A stretch of DNA of 19,166 nt from Acidobacteriota bacterium (GTDB lineage Bacteria > Acidobacteriota > Terriglobia > Terriglobales > Acidobacteriaceae), in the NCBI GenBank assembly GCA_021802085.1, contig JAKAAZ010000047.1, forward strand, positions 1 to 19,166, read 5' to 3'. Shown piece after piece: positions 15,664-19,166 of this stretch (the stretch's first letter is position 1; each line of letters begins with the position of its first letter). The notes below the pieces were generated by a model, which was given only the letters and a program-made list of their open reading frames with translations, did no database searches and was not told the DNA's origin. The translations under genes were made by a program, and so were the position numbers.

Positions 15664-15776
15664 GGTCCCTCTCAACAGTCGGTGCCGGGCTACGCGCCTG
15701 GTGCGCCTGCATCCTTCATTTGGCCTGCGACGGTTTCAAGCGCGAGCACTATCGGTTTGCCGTTTGTGCGGTTCAC

Positions 15777-17648
15777 CTAACTCGCCGCGGATGGAATGGC
15801 CGCCCGCACACGCTCATGAATCAGATGCACGGCAGTCTGCAAAGGCACGTCTTCGCTGCTCTGCGTTGCCCGCTTGACCATTTCCACGATGCCATCTGCC
15901 GCCTTCTTCCCAACGTTGATGCGGAAGGGAATTCCGACCAGATCCGCATCTTTGAATTTGACGCCGGCGCGCTCCTCGCGATCATCGAGCAACACATCGA
16001 GCCCGGCGGAACTCAGTTCCTCCGCCAGCTTTTCTCCCGTCGCTTTCAATGCGGGGTCCCTCACGTTCGTGACCGTTATGACGACGTCGAACGGCGCGAT
16101 CGAAGGCGGCAGGAAGAAGCCGTGATCGTCGTAGCTCTGCTCCACGCACGCTGTCAGGATGCGTTCGATGCCGATCCCGTAACTGCCCATGATCGGAGTC
16201 ACTTCCTTCCCGTTCGGGTCCAGGACGCGAGCGCCCATGCTTTCCGAATAGCGATACCCCAGCTTGAAGATGTGGCCCACTTCGACCGCTTTGGCCACGC
16301 GGAGAGGCGCATTGCACGCGGGGCACCCTTCCCCCTCGTTCACCGCGCGGATGCTGGCCGCGACAGTCCATGAAAAGTCTCGTCCTGGGGTGACGTTGCG
16401 GAAATGGTAGTCGAGTTTGTTGGCGCCGCAGATCATGTTGCTGCGGCCTTCCAGCGCCTCATCCAGCACGACCACCATTTTGAGCCTGTTGGCGGCCGCC
16501 CAAAACTGTTGCGTGCGGTTTGGCTGAAACGGGATGCTTTGCAGCGCAGGCAGCAGATTCGGCTCCGCGATCTGCGGCAACCCCACCGGGCCGAGAAAGC
16601 CTCCCGGAGCCTTGAAGTGGATGGCGAGTTCTTCCGGCAGCATGGGTCGCAACTGTCCGGCGCGCAGTAGTCCCAGCAGTTTTGTCTCGTTCACGCTGTG
16701 GTCGCCGCGCAAAAAGACTGCGACAGGCACCCACACGGGCTGGTCGGCAGCGTCGCGTTTCTCCGCCATATAGGCCACGCATTTGATGTCCTGGCTGGCG
16801 CTGACCTGCATAAACGCGGTCACGTCGGCGATTGCGCCCATGCCGGGTGTGTGTACCAGCTCCGGCTTGCCGTCACCGGTAGCAACAATGTCTTCCGCAG
16901 GCGCCAGTTGCGAGGTCGCCTTCTCCACATTGGCAGCGTAGCCGCACTGCGCACAGCTCGCGATCAGATCCTCGCCCGCTTCCGTGTAGACCATGAATTC
17001 CTGCGACTGGGAGCCGCCCATGGCGCCCGAATCGGCCTCGACTGCGACGAATTTCAGCCCGCAGCGGGAGAAAATTCTCCGGTAAACGCGATCGTGTTTC
17101 TGATAGCTGGCATCGAGCCCCGCGGCGTCGATATCGAACGAATAGGCATCCTTCATCAGGAACTGCCGCACGCGCAGCAGGCCAGACTTGGGACGTGGTT
17201 CATCGCGGAACTTGGTCTGGATCTGATACCAGATTTGCGGCAGTTGTTTATAGCTGCGCAGCTCCTTGCGCGCGATTTCCGTCATGACTTCTTCATGGGT
17301 CATGCCCAGGCACAGGTCCGCGCCTTTGCGGTCCTTCAGCCGGAACATGTTGTCGCCCATGCTGGTCCAGCGGCCGCTCTGCTCCCACAACTCGCGCGGC
17401 AGCAGCGCTGGTAACAGAAACTCCTGGCTGATCGAGTCCATCTCCTCGCGCACAATCGCGACGATTTTATTGATGGATCGCTGGCCGAGAAAAAGATACG
17501 AGTAGATGCCGGCGCCAAGCTGGCGAATATATCCGGCGCGGACCAGAAATTTGTGGCTCGCGACTTCGGCGTCTGCCGGGGCTTCACGAAGAGTAGGAAG
17601 AAAAAGTTGCGACCAGCGATGCATGGGGTATAAGTGGGTATCCTTCAT
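15777..17648 (-). CDS. proS: Prolyl-tRNA synthetase
   Basis: Class II synthetase that charges tRNA-Pro. With the start at ATG 17648 it has 623 residues. The TxE motif GMTHEEVM is at 115-122, motif 2 FRDEPRPKSGLLRVRQFLMK at 147-166, and motif 3 GSYGIGIERIL at 488-498. Between about 250 and 400 lies the editing (INS) insertion typical of the bacterial long form, with LRGDHSVNETK. Cys232/Cys235 (CAQCGY) and Cys442/Cys445 (CPACNAPL) are likely structural cysteine pairs of this form. The anticodon-binding domain follows from about 520, with DDREERAGVKF. Two other in-frame ATGs, at 17666 and 17624, are nearby, and the conserved part begins at MHRWSQLFLPTL (ATG 17624), so the exact start is uncertain; the frame runs to 17813, but that extension looks spurious. 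None of the candidate starts has a good Shine-Dalgarno sequence. Confidence 0.95.
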   Translation of the reverse strand: MKDTHLYPMHRWSQLFLPTLREAPADAEVASHKFLVRAGYIRQLGAGIYSYLFLGQRSINKIVAIVREEMDSISQEFLLPALLPRELWEQSGRWTSMGDNMFRLKDRKGADLCLGMTHEEVMTEIARKELRSYKQLPQIWYQIQTKFRDEPRPKSGLLRVRQFLMKDAYSFDIDAAGLDASYQKHDRVYRRIFSRCGLKFVAVEADSGAMGGSQSQEFMVYTEAGEDLIASCAQCGYAANVEKATSQLAPAEDIVATGDGKPELVHTPGMGAIADVTAFMQVSASQDIKCVAYMAEKRDAADQPVWVPVAVFLRGDHSVNETKLLGLLRAGQLRPMLPEELAIHFKAPGGFLGPVGLPQIAEPNLLPALQSIPFQPNRTQQFWAAANRLKMVVVLDEALEGRSNMICGANKLDYHFRNVTPGRDFSWTVAASIRAVNEGEGCPACNAPLRVAKAVEVGHIFKLGYRYSESMGARVLDPNGKEVTPIMGSYGIGIERILTACVEQSYDDHGFFLPPSIAPFDVVITVTNVRDPALKATGEKLAEELSSAGLDVLLDDREERAGVKFKDADLVGIPFRINVGKKAADGIVEMVKRATQSSEDVPLQTAVHLIHERVRAAIPSAAS

Positions 17649-17784
17649 AGGGTTCGAAAACTTCATTCTACTTGTTTCGGCGAATGTTTCTGCGATTGGC
17701 TCGTGGCAACCGCCGATTGCCTGACGCTCTGCGAGTTGCGGCCCCCGGAACGCGCGACCGTATCGAAGAGGGCGGGGAGCCAAC
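17649..17784 (-). other. Leader region of proS
   Basis: This 136-base gap between the kdsD stop and the proS start holds a weak hairpin, GGCAA/TTGCC with a 7-base loop, at 17705-17721. No T-tract follows, so it is not a typical intrinsic terminator. I see no T-box or other recognised RNA. It may contain a proS promoter, but no strong hexamer pair is seen. Confidence 0.35.
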
Positions 17785-18888
17785 TTAAAACAATTCTGTT
17801 CCCCACAAATCATGCAGGTGGATCACGCCCTCCACTCGCGCCTCGGCATCGACGACCACGAGCGAAGTGATTTTTCTCTCTTCCATGCGGCGCAGGGCCT
17901 CGGCGGCAAATTCACCGGCGGCGATGGTCTGTGGGTTGCGATGCATCGCTTCTCCGGCGGTCTTCGCCAGCGCGCTCGCACCCTCCCGCTCCAGCAGGCG
18001 GCGCAAATCGCCATCGCTCAGCAGGCCCACTAATTTTCCGTCTTCGATCACCGTTGTCATGCCAAGACCCTTATGAGACATCTCGTAGATGACGTCCTTC
18101 ATGGCCGTCTCCGGGGTGACGCTTGGGATTGACTCGCCGGAGTGCATCAACTGTTCCACCCGCATCAGCCGCTTGCCCAGCTTGCCGCCGGGATGGAGGT
18201 TGGCGAAATCCTCCACGCGAAAGCCCTTGCGCGCCGAGATCGCAATCGCCAGCGCGTCGCCCAGCGCCAGCATCGCAGTGGTGGAGGCGGTGGGTGCAAG
18301 GCCCAGCGTACACGCCTCCTGCTCGACGGAGCAGTCGAGCGCCACATCGCTCGCCTGCGCGAGGGTGGAGTTCATATCGCAGCAGAAACAAATCAGCCCA
18401 TCGCCGATTCGCTTCAGCATCTCCAGCAGACGGAGAATTTCTTCCGTCTCGCCGCTGGCCGACAGCGCAATCACGACGTCCCCTTTGGCCAGCATGCCCA
18501 GATCGCCATGGTTGGCCTCGGCGGGATGCAAAAATAATGCGGGAGAGCCAGTCGAGCTGAGTGTGGCGGCAATTTTCTGCGCAATGATGCCGCTCTTGCC
18601 CATTCCGGTGACCACCACGCGTCCGCAAGACTCACCGCAGGCAAGGATAATGTCTACCGCATGTGCAAAATCTTGCGCAATGGCAGTATCCAAGCGGTCG
18701 GCGAGACGCAGCAATGCGCGGGCCTCGATCCTCACCAGATTTGCCGGATCAACGATTCCCAGATTGGAAGAGTGGCGGATGGACGCTGTACGACTGGCGG
18801 ATTTCGCGGGATTTTTGGGTGGTTTCATCTCAGGGTGCTGGGCACAAAGCTGAGATAAACGATACTGCATCGCTGCCGCCGAAGCCAT
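17785..18888 (-). CDS. kdsD: Arabinose-5-phosphate isomerase, KpsF/GutQ family
   Basis: Interconverts D-ribulose 5-phosphate and D-arabinose 5-phosphate, the first step to Kdo of lipopolysaccharide, in the cytoplasm. The 367-residue protein is longer than E. coli KdsD (328). The SIS domain covers about 85-225 with GMGKSG (Lys98), SASGETEE at about 143-150, and the conserved EACTLGLAPTAST beginning at Glu191. His232 in LHPGGKLGK matches the catalytic histidine. Two CBS domains follow at about 250-300 and 312-365, ending with HLHDLW. The extra N-terminal 40 residues are not conserved-looking. ATG 18888 has GGAG 11 bases upstream; an ATG at 18828 (residue 21) is an alternative that would shorten it to 347. 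It indicates an outer membrane with LPS if it works in Kdo synthesis; the paralogous GutQ or KpsF roles cannot be excluded. Confidence 0.92.
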   Translation of the reverse strand: MASAAAMQYRLSQLCAQHPEMKPPKNPAKSASRTASIRHSSNLGIVDPANLVRIEARALLRLADRLDTAIAQDFAHAVDIILACGESCGRVVVTGMGKSGIIAQKIAATLSSTGSPALFLHPAEANHGDLGMLAKGDVVIALSASGETEEILRLLEMLKRIGDGLICFCCDMNSTLAQASDVALDCSVEQEACTLGLAPTASTTAMLALGDALAIAISARKGFRVEDFANLHPGGKLGKRLMRVEQLMHSGESIPSVTPETAMKDVIYEMSHKGLGMTTVIEDGKLVGLLSDGDLRRLLEREGASALAKTAGEAMHRNPQTIAAGEFAAEALRRMEERKITSLVVVDAEARVEGVIHLHDLWGTELF

Positions 18889-19166
18889 TCAGGAGGGTTC
18901 TCCATAGGTTTTCCCAAAAATGGGTGCGGTTGAACTTCACAGAAGAATTGCATTGCATCTCTGGACATGCCGCGGCCACAGTTGCTTTGGTTTTGCTTGT
19001 ATACGCCTGTTTGGCACGGCACCTGCCCGTGTCAGACGCGATACTAGGAGTCTGTCGGGCATAGCGTTTTGCCAAGGCCGATTCAGCGGTTTGCAGAGTT
19101 GGGGTTCGATCTGGGGGGCGCAGGCCGTAATCCCGTTGGTAGCTTATAGCAGGCTTTCTGTGCCGT
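18889..19166 (-). promoter_or_regulatory. Region upstream of kdsD, no supported gene
   Basis: These 278 bases at the right edge hold the kdsD ribosome-binding site candidate GGAG (18900-18903). A hairpin-capable GGCACGG...CCGTGTC sits at 19013-19033 (7-base stem with one wobble pair, 7-base loop), without a T-tract. Small open frames on both strands show no recognisable domain and are likely spurious. A promoter for kdsD is expected here, but no clear hexamers were found. Confidence 0.3.

Noticed and set aside
17649..17813. Longer proS start reaching into kdsD
   Set aside because: The extension does not resemble prolyl-tRNA synthetase and would overlap kdsD by 29 bases. Starts at 17666, 17648 or 17624 fit the family better.
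18663..19075. Small open frames at the right edge (133 codons on plus, 81 on minus)
   Set aside because: No domain, no convincing ribosome-binding site, partly overlapping kdsD; the region is better described as upstream DNA.

Overview
This window is ordinary bacterial chromosome, GC-rich and densely coded. Twelve of its thirteen recognisable genes lie on the minus strand. Long antisense open frames are common, as expected at this base composition. The best guess for the source is Acidobacteriota, class Terriglobia. This is inferred from how the prolyl-tRNA synthetase N-terminus reads, from a bacterial RNase J, and from the mix of Gram-negative envelope genes (a Kdo-pathway arabinose-5-phosphate isomerase and a PBP1b-like transpeptidase). 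A database search would be needed to confirm it. I saw no mobile element, CRISPR array, tRNA or rRNA.

In the minus-strand direction of transcription (right to left), the first block covers envelope and translation. It runs kdsD-like isomerase (SIS plus two CBS domains), proS, a class A penicillin-binding protein, then a copper-type P1B ATPase with two YHS domains and a third Cys-rich N-terminal motif. About 280 bases at the right edge, upstream of kdsD, hold no convincing gene.

The second block is the core of the window: nrdR, an NAD-type isocitrate dehydrogenase, asd, lysC, dapB, dapA and dapD. From aspartate, LysC, Asd, DapA, DapB and DapD are five consecutive activities leading to N-succinyl-2-amino-6-ketopimelate on the succinylase branch of lysine and meso-diaminopimelate synthesis. 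The later steps (dapC, dapE, dapF, lysA) are not here. Asd and lysC overlap by ATGA, lysC and dapB are 6 bases apart, and the dapB ribosome-binding site sits in the last codons of lysC, so tight co-translation is likely. LysC carries ACT-domain sequence close to the lysine-sensitive E. coli LysC type, which suggests feedback by lysine. The product also feeds peptidoglycan in diderm bacteria, consistent with the nearby penicillin-binding protein.

The third block, at the left, has one plus-strand gene (an AhpD-like carboxymuconolactone decarboxylase family protein) that ends one base short of the dapD stop and is divergent from ribonuclease J. Ribonuclease J is followed at 37 bases by a membrane-anchored alpha/beta hydrolase.

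I did not find a clearly new biological system. The points most worth a second look are the N-terminal metal-binding architecture of the copper ATPase, the basic amphipathic and Gln/Asn/Pro-rich tail of the penicillin-binding protein, the unusual translation starts in the lysine operon (a TTG start for dapD, no visible ribosome-binding site for asd), the unassigned leader between dapB and dapA, and the placement of an NAD-type isocitrate dehydrogenase at the head of the lysine genes.
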